A DNA stretch of 64,000 nt from Amoebophrya sp. A120 (lineage: Eukaryota > Sar > Dinophyceae > Syndiniales > Amoebophryaceae): NCBI GenBank assembly GCA_905178155.1, contig CAJINV010000010.1:2304167-2368166 (forward strand). Direction: 5' to 3'. Positions 34,991 to 47,300 of the stretch are shown here, piece by piece. A program made the position numbers and the translations under genes. Below the pieces are notes generated by a model. The model did not search any database, was not told where the DNA came from, and saw nothing but the letters and a program-made list of their open reading frames with translations. How positions within the stretch are numbered: position 1 is the first letter of the stretch; each line of letters begins with the position of its first letter.

Positions 34991-35629
34991 CCGTGCAATA
35001 AGGCCCCGTGTGATCGCAATAGCCGTACTGGGCGCGCTCCCGCAGGCTCAAGCAGTTGCCATCCCCTTGAGCCTGTTCCTTGCTCATCCACTCATAACCA
35101 CCATCAGCGCACCCCGAACCACTATCAGGGCTGCGTTCACACCAGCAACCCCGGCCCACAACCTGTTTATTCCGGAGATTTGGGTTCATTTTCCATGCTT
35201 TCATGATCAAGAGCGTTCGCGCCGTTCATTCTTTTAGTTCTACCACCCCAATCGAGCAGGCGCCCAGAACGCCCGCTGGGAGAGCATCTTTTCGATCGAC
35301 ATTCAGGGCATCGACCATCCAATGGCAGAGAGTGTGTGTGCCTGTGCCTGTGTGTCGCACTCTGAATACTAAATTGGAATCGATGCGGCTGCCAAGCCAA
35401 CAATTACAACATGCCCAACTATGGCAAGACAGCAAGTAGTAAGCAAGTACCTTCTTGAGGTCCTCTTCCGTGCATGATTTTTGCGTCGCCTTCTTCTTAT
35501 CCACCTGCATCATCGATCCCGACACTTCGTTTCCCGCCCACATCAACTTCCGCGCTTCGGGGGGGGGGGCACCACGGCCCCGGCCACTGTGGCCGCGAGA
35601 GGGAGGAGCGCAACGGACTTCCTCGGCAT
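34971..35629 (-). CDS. Small Cys-rich putative secreted protein, possible 1-nt indel in a C11 run
   Basis: Two exons: 35629-35451 and 35162-34971, with a GT-AG intron that joins in phase (DLKK-VVGRGCW). The predicted N-terminus MPRKSVALLPLAATVAGAVV looks like a signal peptide. The mature part contains seven or more cysteines (GRGCWCERSPDSGSGC, GNCLSL, YCDHTGPYCTEKCEAR), typical of a disulfide-stabilised secreted domain. The signal peptide and the Cys-rich part are out of frame by one base across a run of eleven C on the coding strand (near 35560-35570). Twelve C would restore the frame, so this is either a homopolymer sequencing error or a disabled copy. If the gene starts downstream of the run, the signal peptide is lost. 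The domain is not recognised. It has no introners, unlike its neighbours. Confidence 0.45.
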
Positions 35630-38300
35630 TTTGATTGATTGCACAGCTGTGGTAAGGTTAGAAGTTCTTACTGCAGCAGATGACTTGTTTGTCTCCGTCG
35701 TCTGTTTGTGAGTTTCGTTTGTTTGCCCCCGGCAAAAAAAAAGAGTTTGAAAGTAGCTTTCCTCAGCTTCACTGTAGTTTGTGCTGGTTCATCAAAGAGA
35801 GAGAGATAGATGAGATGACATGTACACACAGTAAATCTATTTTTCGACTATCTGCGACAGCGCTCCGTCGACCTACAGCTTGTATTTCCATTGTCAACGA
35901 AGATAAACGACTAGAGTTCATACATACTCCCTTGTATGTGGTGGACCTTCATCGTGTCCAAATTCTTGACTTGGGAGGAACGGTACGAGTGTGTCACGAC
36001 AGAAAGAACGACCCACAAAGAGCAGCTGGTTTTGAAATTGACCCACCACGGAAAGAGACGATATTACCTACGACTCTGATAGTACGGTACGACGATGATT
36101 GCATCAGTATCAGTGGCAGTTCTACGGTTCATACATAATTAATACGATAAGACGATGAATCGGCCACAATTCTACGAACGCACGAAAATGATAAGTACGA
36201 ATACCCAAGGTGGGAACAGTAATATGGGCTCGTCCCCGAAGCAAGAACACTGCCGTGATTCTCATTGCGAATCCTTTCACCACTGGTTGTAAACACGACA
36301 GACTTCCTCTGCAGTCAGTGCACGAGAGCAAGAGGAGGCGATTCCGAACGACAGCAAAAATCGATCAAGAGAACTAGCCGAAGCCTTTTCATTTGCATAG
36401 TCAGATGCAGAAAAAGAAGCGCTACCTCATTTTGTACGGGGATGGCGTACATTTGTGTAGCTGCGAAGACAAAGAAAAACGGAAACACACTGCCGAATCA
36501 CAATGTCCTTCCTGATCCCGTCCTCGGTCTCGAACAAGTAACGACGCGCGTTTCAAATAAGAAAGAACTCCTCTACAAACTTGTCGCAATCCATGCTGTA
36601 TGCCTTTCCTTCCCCTGTGAACAAAATCGACAAGCTTGTTATCGAAATTCCGATTCGTTTTCGTCTTCTACTTCTCCTCCCAGAAATAAATCGATTGAGA
36701 TGCGCGTACAAATTTTCTGTAATCTCTGGAACAAGTACAACTTCTGAAAAACGTTGGCGGGTTCTTGATTTCCATCCTTTTTGCTTCTTGTTCATCTCCA
36801 CTTCATCCGTAAAACCGGGCGCTCGGCACAGTTCTCATTCTTTCTTTCGCTGGGGTGACGAGTCAGGTGATGGTCATGATCGAAATACCACATTTCGATC
36901 AACATGTCGAACGCTCTGTAGTATCTGGCCATAGCCGAGACGCGGCCAGACTGCATGTACTACTACGTACCAGTGCCAACAATAAGAAACTGTCAGAAAT
37001 TTATACCCGACGAAAATGGATACCAATACCACTTTATTGCACCTCAACTTGTGCGGGACTGTGTCTATGCCGAGCGTCTGGTGTCTGTCGTCCATGTATT
37101 AGTAAAGTACTTCGTACCTGTCGCTTTGTCAACTGTTTCATTGTCAATCATAGTTTTGTAAATGTGGTAGTAAGTTGTACGTACTAGCAAATTGATTCTT
37201 TTGAGATTTGACTGGATTGAAAGAGGAAAAAACAACATTTGAAAACATAAATTGTCTGCTTGTCGCCAGCCAGCTAGTCGGGACAGAAAAAAACCAATTA
37301 CGTCCTTGGGAAAGAATAGAAATGAAGGGGTATTAAAGTCAGAGCTAGAGGGCATGAAGCCGGCGCATCAAAAAGAAAAAGTACCTTTAAACAAGAAAGA
37401 GTTCTGGCTCGTCTCAGTAGGGAGGCGAAAAACAGAAATTGTTCATGTCCTCGCAGCATTTATGAAGAATGTTGAGCCAATAATTATCTGTTGGTTGCCA
37501 AGAAAAGCTCGTGCCAGTGTTGCGCGTCCTTCGTTCTCAAGCCGCGATCGCGAGCACTCGAAAAAAGGAACAAGCCGGTGACCTTTCTTCATCGTCGTTG
37601 TAGATGTAGTTTATTACACACAAAAATATACACGACGCCAAGACGAGAAATAAATCACCACTTCAAAAACCCAAAGCTGAAGCACTTCTCGGCTGTCTAG
37701 ATCGATTTTTAGAAATCAGAGCACCTACGTACTAGACCTGCTGCTAATGCTACAGAAAGTCCTGCTAGGTGAAATACTAACTATCTATGGAAATAATGCA
37801 CATGAGGGCACGACAATGCGCATCTTCTTGAAGAGAGTACTACACCTTCTATGCGGTCCAGGCTTGTTCTTCTTGTCAGAAATTGTGATGTTGAAAGAAC
37901 CTTTGTAAAATTTGTATCGATAAAATAAACTGAATTGCGATTATAGAGTTGAGAACAATTTGGCGAAAAATCAAGAAGTGCTCAATGTGCCGCCGCTGTA
38001 AAGAAAACTCGAATCTCGTTGTTGTTTCGTCGAAGTCGAACAAGAAAGGTCGTCGTGTAGATAAAAATCCCTTCTTGTCAATGTGAAAAGCTTGTCGCCG
38101 AGGAAGTTTTGTCGAGGGAAAGTAAGTACTTTATTTTCCCCACATAATTCAATAGACAGATTTCGCCGCGCTGCGCCAATTTTTGTCCCCGTGGTCGTTG
38201 GTAATTTGTTTTGTTTGTCGTGGTCGGTGGGGAGTTCTTGTGGTTTTTGCCAAGAACGCACTAGTTCTAGTCGTGCAGAGAGTTGTTACTATTTCCCTCA
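35630..38300. other. Intergenic spacer, 2.7 kb
   Basis: AT-rich and introner-free. Open frames on the plus strand (35680-36138, 152 codons; 36265-36747, 160 codons) lack motifs and look like chance frames. No RNA gene is seen. Confidence 0.5.
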
Positions 38301-41300
38301 TCACGCCCCCCTCTGCACCAGGATGCAGCTTCCGGTCAAGCAGTAGATTTCGAAAATGTTCATGGTAGTGAGCGGCTTGCCTTGCACTTCGAGTAACAAG
38401 TCACCGACGAAGAGCTTTATGAATGTGTCAGGATCGAAATCGACAAAATCGAAAAACTTGTGATGCACAAAATGTAGGGCACTGAAGGCCTGTATTGGGG
38501 AGCATGCAAATGAGGCCGATTGTAAGCCTGTTTAGGGGTATGCAATGCGCTGCCAGAGTAGCATGACGGGAGCAGTCTTCTTTGTCCAAACAGCACGACA
38601 GACTGGATTTGGGTGCTCCCGAAGTTTGTCATGCGCCACTCGGAAACTGAGGCCACAAACTGGTATCGATTTTATGCATCACAAATTTTTCGACTTTGTC
38701 AATTTCGATTCGGACACTTCCATAAGCTTCCCCCGCATCGGACTGTCACGCTCCAGGGACCGCTATCAACTGCAAAGATAATGTCTGGGTTTGGAAGATT
38801 GCCAGGCTTGTCATGCATATTTTCCATGACCCATGATGTCTGTGATGCATGCCCGAGCATCACAGATTTTTAGAGGACGTTGCGATGCCTCTACCGCATG
38901 AGAAATGCCCTCGCCGCGTAGCACAAACTGGCGTCCTCTTGCTGGTCATGCAATACACATTTTTTTAGAATCCAGAGACAGCATTACAAGTTTAGAATCT
39001 TCCAGACCCAGACATTTTTACAGTTGATAACCGCACAAAGAGGCCGATTTGCCCGGCCTGCTCCAGCTGCATTCCGCAGCTCGGTCGAAGCTCGCCCGTG
39101 TTGGGGTTCTGATAGTATTTTGCATTACAAATCTTTTGGTTAAGGCAAATCCGCATTACAACAAATTCAATTTGTGATAAATTACTTCATCCGAGTGATG
39201 AAAAAAAAGCACCACAGACAATTTAATACCACGCTGTCCCGCACTCGCAGGGTGACTAGTTCCAGAATTTTCGCGGGGAAAATTTGTCTCATCACGGTGT
39301 AGATCACCTCGTGCGCCACCGGGTCTTCGGGCCTCTCGTAGGGTACGCTGTCCACGAACTCCCCGGTTCCGTTCTGCTGCTGGTCCGCAAGCATCATGTT
39401 TGGCGAGTGGCTGTGCGGTATCCACTGCAAAAGTATCGTACTCGTAGTCATTGCGTTTATGCATTACAGATCTCTTTCTCAAGGTCAAGGTAAATCAGCA
39501 TTACAAATTTCATTTGTAATGCTGCGCTAATTTGTAATGCAATCTATACTAGAAGTACGATGCTTTTGCATTGCATATGCGGCGTCACCACGGTGGGCTG
39601 CACGGGCTGCCCGTTGTTGGGGAGTTGCACGTTCCCCCGCACTATCAAATGCAAAAATCCCTGGATGTCTGGAAGATTGATGCAACTTGTCATGCTAAAT
39701 CCGAATCATGCTAAAATCTGTGTTGCATGCGTGCCAAAAGCTGTCCACTTTCGACCAAGTTGGGAAGGAGTTTCTCATGCAGGACAGGCATGATAGGGAT
39801 CTCACAGAATGTCTGTCATGCTAGGTCCCGCATTCCAGACCTCAAGGGTGGTCATGGAAAACCTGCATAACAACTTCACACTCTTCCAGAGGACCCAGAC
39901 ATATTTGCAATTGATAAGTACCATCACCTGGTCGTCGCCACCCGTCACTTCGGGCATGTACTTGAAATTGAAATAGAAATACCGGTCGCCGTAACTGTCG
40001 ATTTCGTACTCAAAGCTGTCTTCCAGAAAGTTGTCGTTTACGAAGCGGATCATCGCGTTCTTGAATTTGTCCAGCGCGCCGACGTTCCGCATGATGTCGT
40101 TTTCACTGAGTTCGGTCGCGGGGGGCGGGGGGAAAGCGTCGGAACGCAGGAAAACCACACTGGGGTCCATGCCGATGGGAAAGGCGCGGAACACCGCGGA
40201 CATTATGTAGGCTGTCGTGCGCTCGTAGAGCAGGGGAAGCAGAATGTTTCGCGACTTCCAGTGGGATTGGGGCACGCGCGGGCGGTAGAAGGCGCACTTC
40301 ATGTGGATCATGGATTTGGTGGCCCACTTGCAGCGCAGACAATTGAGCAGGGAGATGCGCGCGTTCGGGAGCCGGCGAATCAAACCCGTGATGAGGTATT
40401 TGGCCTCGTTGGAAAGAGCGCACTTCTTGGGAAATTCGAAGTACCTGCAGCGGGGTCGTGATGGTTTTCATTTCTACGTACTCGTATTGCAGTCATGCAT
40501 TACAAATCTTTTTGTTATAGGTAAATCCGCATTACAAATTTAATAAAATCTATCGCTATACCCTCGTATTTGATTCTGTTCCATCGTCCTGGCGTCGCCG
40601 GTGAAGGGATATCTTCCACATAGCAGCACGTACAGCACTACCCCCAGGGACCACAAGTCTGCGCTAAAGCCGTAGCCCTGTAGAGGTTTTTTCGTATAAT
40701 ACTCATGAAGTAGTCACAACGAATTTATACACTTGGTAAAAATGGATGCTTTCTTTTCCCGTCTTCAACTTCATCCCCGGATCGGTTTCGGTGTGGTCGA
40801 CGTACATAGCCTTTTTTGCTGAAGACGGCTACGTTCTTGGGAACAACAAGAACGAGCAATCGGACGACAGTGAAACAGCAAAAGCTGCTATATGATAATA
40901 AAGTATACCTGCACCATCCCCGCCTGCTCGGAGGGGGTGGTCCGCGTCGCGCCCAGGCTGGTGGCCACTTCCGGGGCCCAATACTGTGGCGTCCCCGTTC
41001 GCGTGGTGGCAATGCTGTACCCGTCCGCGACCAGTTTTGCCAACCCAAAATCTGACAGCTTGATCTCATACGCGACCATTTGTCGGGTTTTATGAAATGC
41101 AAATATGTCTGGGTCTGGAAGAATGCAGGAGTTTGCCATGCAGATTTTGCATGACCCATGAGGTCAGTGATGCATGCCCTAGCATCAGAGATTCTGCGAG
41201 GGCTTTCTAATGCTCAGACCGCATGAGAAATGCCCTCTCCGCGTAGCACAAATGGCGCCGCTTTTGCTGCTCATGCAAGACAGATTTCATGCAGAGTCCA

Positions 41301-44300
41301 AAGGTAGCATCACAAGCTGCATCCTTCCAGACCCAGACATATTTGCAATGCATAGGTTTTGTTGTGGTCGCATTCCACGTGCTGGTTCCACCGCGGGTCC
41401 CCCGCCAGCTCTTATCGCAAGAAAAAAGTGCTACAGTTACACATTGCGTTGCAGGCCAAGCAATACAGACAAGCTCTGTCATGCCGAATACGCATAGGAG
41501 CCTCGTTTCATAGGTGATTTCCCGTAGTATTTCGGCATTGCAAGTTTTCCCTCTCATGCAGAGAAAATTTGTGTTGCTGAATTGACTGCGAATGTGTAAC
41601 TGTATACACTTTTTTCGTGGGATAGCTCTTCGGCCTTAATCAGCGGGTACCGCTTGCACTGTTTTACAAAGGTGTTTCGAACATCAAGTAGAAAACTTCA
41701 TAATTTTTTCTTCATCTTCGATCTACTTTCTTATATATTTTCTATCTTCAAGTTCAAACAGGATTCGACAAGAAAACCAGCCCAACCAGAAAATTGGAGG
41801 ACACACGTTCCTGATGCCCATGATGACCACATGCACGAACTTTGACTGTGAGATGGAAAACAAAGCGACAAAGACAATCAATAGGAAGTACTTAATAAGT
41901 TCGATGCAACTAGTATCAGTCCTTACCACAAGGATATTTTCCGGCTTCAGATCTCGGTGCACAATTTGCTTCATGTGCACGTACTTTAGTCCCGCCGCGA
42001 TTTGGACGAACACGTACCGCGCTTCGGGCTCCGAAAATCTGGCGATGTAAGGCTCGTTATCGTGGTCCAGAATGCGGTCAAAAAGTTCGCCTGTGGAGAT
42101 ATTTTTAACCGTGAACAAGGTGTGTTTCATAATTTGAAAATGTTCTTGTCACGCGAATAAACAATAAAGATCCTGAAGCGATTGATGACATACGGTATGA
42201 GTTGGTGAAGAAGTAGTTTTTGTGTTTCTGTTCAGTTCTACTTTCATTTTCCTGCAGCTGTATGTATTGAAACACAGAAAAAAAACCAAAAATTTCTTGT
42301 ACCATGCGGCACGATTTCCATCACCAAATAAAGGTTGTCCCGCTGCTCGATGACGTCGACCAAACTCGTTATGTACTTGTTCCGCAAGGTCGACAAGATC
42401 TGCGCCTCCCGCTGCAATTTCGAATATTCGCGGCTGAAGCCGCTTATCCTGAGGAAAAACGTCCCCACAACGGAGTCAAGATGGGAAATCTGCTAGACAA
42501 ATCAACCAGCTTTGCTTGTTTCGCATGGCAAGTTTGTCCTCGTACTGTACTCCTGTTTAGCTAGTTGAGCAGCATCACAGATCTAGCATATCATGCAGGT
42601 TCTAGCATCACAAATTCCACAACGCACCTAGAAAATGCTTCTCATGGGGCTCCGCATGACAAACTTTTTTGGCCTGCAGGTTTGCATGACAACTCGTCTG
42701 GGGTGGGGACGTTTTTCCTCGGGATACCGCTGTGGTTCAGCTTCAACCTCTTCAACGAGATCACTTTTGCGGCAAAGCACTCCTCCGGCTTGCTCTTCCG
42801 GTAGCATCGGTAAACGGTCGCCATCGTATCAAATGTAAAAGTGTCTGGGTCTGGAAGAGTGTAAACTTGTTATGCAGGTTTTCCATGACCCTTGAGGTCT
42901 GGAATGCGGGACCTAGCATGACAGAGTCTGTGAGGTCTCTTTCATACCTATCCTGCAGGAGAAACTCCCTCCCAACTTGGTCGAAAGTGGACCGCTTTTG
43001 GCACTCATGCAACACAGATTTTTGCATGATTCGGATTTAGCATGACAAGTTGCAATCTTCCAGACCCAGACATTTTTACATTTGATACATCGCGCCCGCC
43101 CCCAACTCTTCCGCCTGCACGTAGGGGTCGCGGGCGTCCCCGAAGCACAGCCGGGGCCCGTCGTTCTGGGGCGTCACGGTGCGCTGCACGGTCACGTCGG
43201 CGAGAATTTTCGGAACGGCATGCTGCGGCTGTCCCGCTGCCGCGCTGTTTAGTGTCGCATTCATGGCGCTGTTGCTACCTGGCCCACCACCTCCGCTGTT
43301 GTGTTGTTGCGGGGGCGAGTTCAAGTTGGGGTTCATGTTGGTGCCACCCGGCGGCGGCTGGAGGTTATTATTGTTCTGCTGCTGCTGCTATGCAATGCAA
43401 AAGCATCGTACTCGTATAAATGCATTACAAATTTTCTCTGCATGAGAAATAAAATTTGTAATGCGGATTTACCTTGACAGAGAAATTTGTAATGCACGAT
43501 TGCAATTACTACGAGTACGATACTTTTGCACAGGATAGCTGCTGGTGTCCTGCGTTGCTCATCTGCTGGCTGGAGGACGAACTTGGATTCGGACTGCCCC
43601 TATCAAAAGGAGAAATCCCCCCTTCCCATATCGAAAAGGTATGTTTCCGAAAATTTGTGTTGCTGATTTGAGGTCGCAAACCACATTTGTATTGCAAGAA
43701 GACAAGGGCAGAAGCTTCCGCCCCACTATGGAAGCGATTTGTCATGCCGTTGGCCCTAAAAGTGACCCACTTGCCATGCTGAACAACTAGACCCATACGC
43801 CCCTACCTAGCCTGGGGATTTGGCCGCAGTGCCTCTCTGCAATACAAACCTGATTTGCGTACACAAATCCAGCATCAGAAATTCCGTTTCGATACAGGGA
43901 GGGGGGATTTCTCCTTTTGATAGCCCCGCTGCTGCTGGTGCATCTGCTGCATATGCTGCTGCTGCGCGGCCGGGGAAAGTATGCATCACAAAAGTTCTTG
44001 TACACATGATCGCACCACTTCTTGTCGTAGAAGTACCAATCGCAATATCTCGTTATTTTCACGACAGGAGATCATGATCTGGCTTCACACTACACGAAGA
44101 AGAAGATTCAGCATTTTTCAAAAATTGTTCCCTTTTGATGAAAAAACCACCACCACTTCTTGTATCCATAAATCAAACGCGCTTGTAGTTCATCCGGCTC
44201 ATACGTAGTCAGACGTGTGCGAAGATGAATATCATGCTTTCACGAAACCTGTGATGCTAGAGCTTCCATGCCAGACCTTCTGTGTCATGTTGGGAAGCTA

Positions 44301-47300
44301 AGGGCTGGGCGTCCCTGTCTTTCTCTAAACCTTAAAACGGTAGCCACTTACTCGACAAACTCTAGGTAGAATAAGTTTGGACAAAGTGATCACTACCGAG
44401 AGACAACAAACACACAGACCTTCTGTGTCATGCAAAAGCAGCATGATAGTGCGACGTGTGCGAATAGGATCATGCTTTTGTATCTTGCGTAGAGAGTGCG
44501 GCAAACTGCGACGGGGAAAGCGGCGCAGCCTGTGGCAGATTGGGCGACGGCGGACCGGAGCCCGCGATATTGGGGGGCACTTGCAGGTGGGCATTCATGG
44601 GTAATTGCACCGGCTGCACTGGGTTCTGATTTGTTCCCGCCGAAGATCGGGCGTTCGGATTAAAATTCTTACTCGCGGAACTCGGGGGAGTTGTATTCAC
44701 CGCGCCTGGTTGACCAGACACTGGTCCTTTTCCATGACCCTGCGTGGTACTATTGTACGCTTGTCCACCACCGCCTCCCTTCGGCGTCATTATGTTTGGT
44801 GACAGGTGTTGCTGGCGCGGACTCACGCCCGGGCCGCCTCGATGGTGGATCGGGGCGAAATTCGGGCTGTGGTTGTAGGCCGAATTGTTGTATGAATTGC
44901 AAAAATGCTTGGGTCTGGAAACTTGTAATGCTGGGCTGTGAATAGTGAAGGCTCTGTAATGCACAGCCAAGCATGAGAAATATTTGCGAGGCTTTGTTTT
45001 GCGTTTTCCGCATGACAAAGTGCGTTTTTGCATAGCAAGCAAGAGGGTCTCTTCTTGGACACGCAACATCACAAGCTCCTTACTCATGCCAGACAAGCAT
45101 GACAAACCTTGCGTCCTTCCAGACCCAGACATTTTTGCAGTGCATATGTTGTTGCGGTGGTTGTAGGGTCCCCCACCGTGGGGCGGGCCGCCCATCAGGG
45201 GCGCGTTGGTCGGCGTGCCGGGGGGATTGTAGTTGCCCGCGGCCCCGCCGCGCGACGATTGGTAGTCGCTGTGAGAACTGTTGTTGTATTTAGAGGAAGA
45301 AGACGTGTTGGTGTTTCTTGTGCTGTTAGACGTGGAATATTCGCCTTGACCAGGACCCGCATGATGGTTGCTCATCCCCGTGCTGCTCTGCTGCGCCCAC
45401 CAGTCGGCCGTAGACATTTGCTGCTGCTGGTTGTAGCTGTTCCCACCCTTTGGTCCCCGGCTGCTGCGCGGGTCGTGGTGGGGGTTAGGATTGCTACTAT
45501 TTCGGTCGCTCATGTTGTTCATTTGCGCGTTAGGAGTACTACCTGTGTTAATGTTGTTGTTGCCCGTTGCAGTAGTACTGTTGTTTGCACCAGCAACACC
45601 ACCTCCACTGGGAAGATTACTGCCTTGCTGCACAACAGCAACGCCCGCCTGCTGTGCAGAAGTTGCGGAACTATTCTGTGTGGTGTCCGGCGAGTTGCCG
45701 ACCGGCCCCACGCCCGGCTCCATCTCCGGCGGCATCCCGGGCCGGTTAAACGAGGGTGGGTTCGCACTGTGGGGGTTCATTTGATGTTGTCCACCACCAC
45801 CTCCGGGTTGCTGTACCGTGCCCCCACCAACAGCTTGTTGGCTGCCGCCCTGCGCATGCATCGTCGTCCCTGCCCCACTAGAGGATCCCGGGGCCCCACC
45901 ACCTTGCGCGGTGTCCCTCGCCCCGCCCCCGGCGGCGCTCTGGCCCATGGACACGTTCGAGGAGTGTGACCCGACCGCGGAGTGCAACTTGCCGCGGTGC
46001 TGTTTCAAATATTCGTTTATCCTCTTCGCCTCGAGCGGCTTCATCTTCAAGTCGGCAGCAAACTGCTGTGCCTCCTCCAAAATCTCCAAGTAATCTGCCG
46101 CACCCATCTCACGGCACCAGTTCTGCGCGGCGGTCAGATAATGCTCCAGACGAAGCTCTTTCAGCCACTTCTCGAGACCTGATAGAACGAAAATATTAAG
46201 GTTTTTTTCTTTTTGTCTTTACAATTTATACCGTAATAGATCCGATTTTTGGTCGTTGACTTAAGTTTTGTTCACATACTACGCTAAACAAACTGATCAA
46301 AAAAAAACGCAAATTATCGCACTACCGTCGACGACCACGGGTCCCATGCTTGTTGCGGTTTTTGTCTGCCCAGGTTGTTTGCTACTCCCACCACCTTGCT
46401 GCATGTTTGGATTTGGCTGGTTCAGACCCGCGGTGATAGGGTCAAAACGCAAAAAAGCCTGGTACCCATCCTCACCTGGTGTTAGTTTATTTCAAAGTAG
46501 GTGCTTTTGATAAGAGTACATTCATATTTTGTTTTCAGTTACGATGAAATTAAATGGAAATGCGAGAACTAGTACAACCCAGGGACTTGTTCCTCTTGAT
46601 CCTTTGTCTCGCTAAAATGGCCGAAGCTGTTGAACCACCTTCGACGCTGGTGCATCTGCATGATCTTCACACAGCAAAAAAAATGAAAAGTTCTATACAT
46701 CTTGTCCGCATGGCCGCGTCGTCTGCCGGCCCGTGCTCGTGATCCCGGACCGCTTCCTCTACGAAGGGCCCAATGATGTCCACCCACTCGTTATTCTGAG
46801 TAAAAACGTACCCACACCAGAGTCAGGATGGGGATTTTGCAACACAAACCTAGGAGCTTTAGGAGTCACGCATGACAAGTTTCAGTCCGTAAGGTAGTGC
46901 AAGTTAGCAAGGAAAGCCGCATCACAAATCGGCCTTCTGATCCTGTTTACAGCATTACAAGTTCCCAAACACGATTGAAAATGCCTGTCATGGGGTTGCG
47001 CATCACAAATGTTCCTGTCATGGCAAATCTGCATGACAACTCTGGGGTGGGGACGTTTTTACACAGGATACTCGTCTAAGGTGGACTCCAGGTTGATACA
47101 GGAAGCAAAAAACTCCACGGTTGCCTGGTCTACTATGAAATGCCAATATGTCTGGGTCTGGAAGGTGGCAACTTGTCATGGTAAATCTGAAGCATGCAAA
47201 AATCTGTGTTGCATAAGTGCCAAAAGCTGTCCACCTTTGACCAAGTTGGAAGGGAGTTTCTCATGCAGGATAGGCATGACAGAGACCTCGCAGAGTCTGT

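Noticed and set aside
35680-36747. Two plus-strand frames of 150-160 codons
   Set aside because: Opposite to all other genes, AT-rich, no motifs, no splice context.
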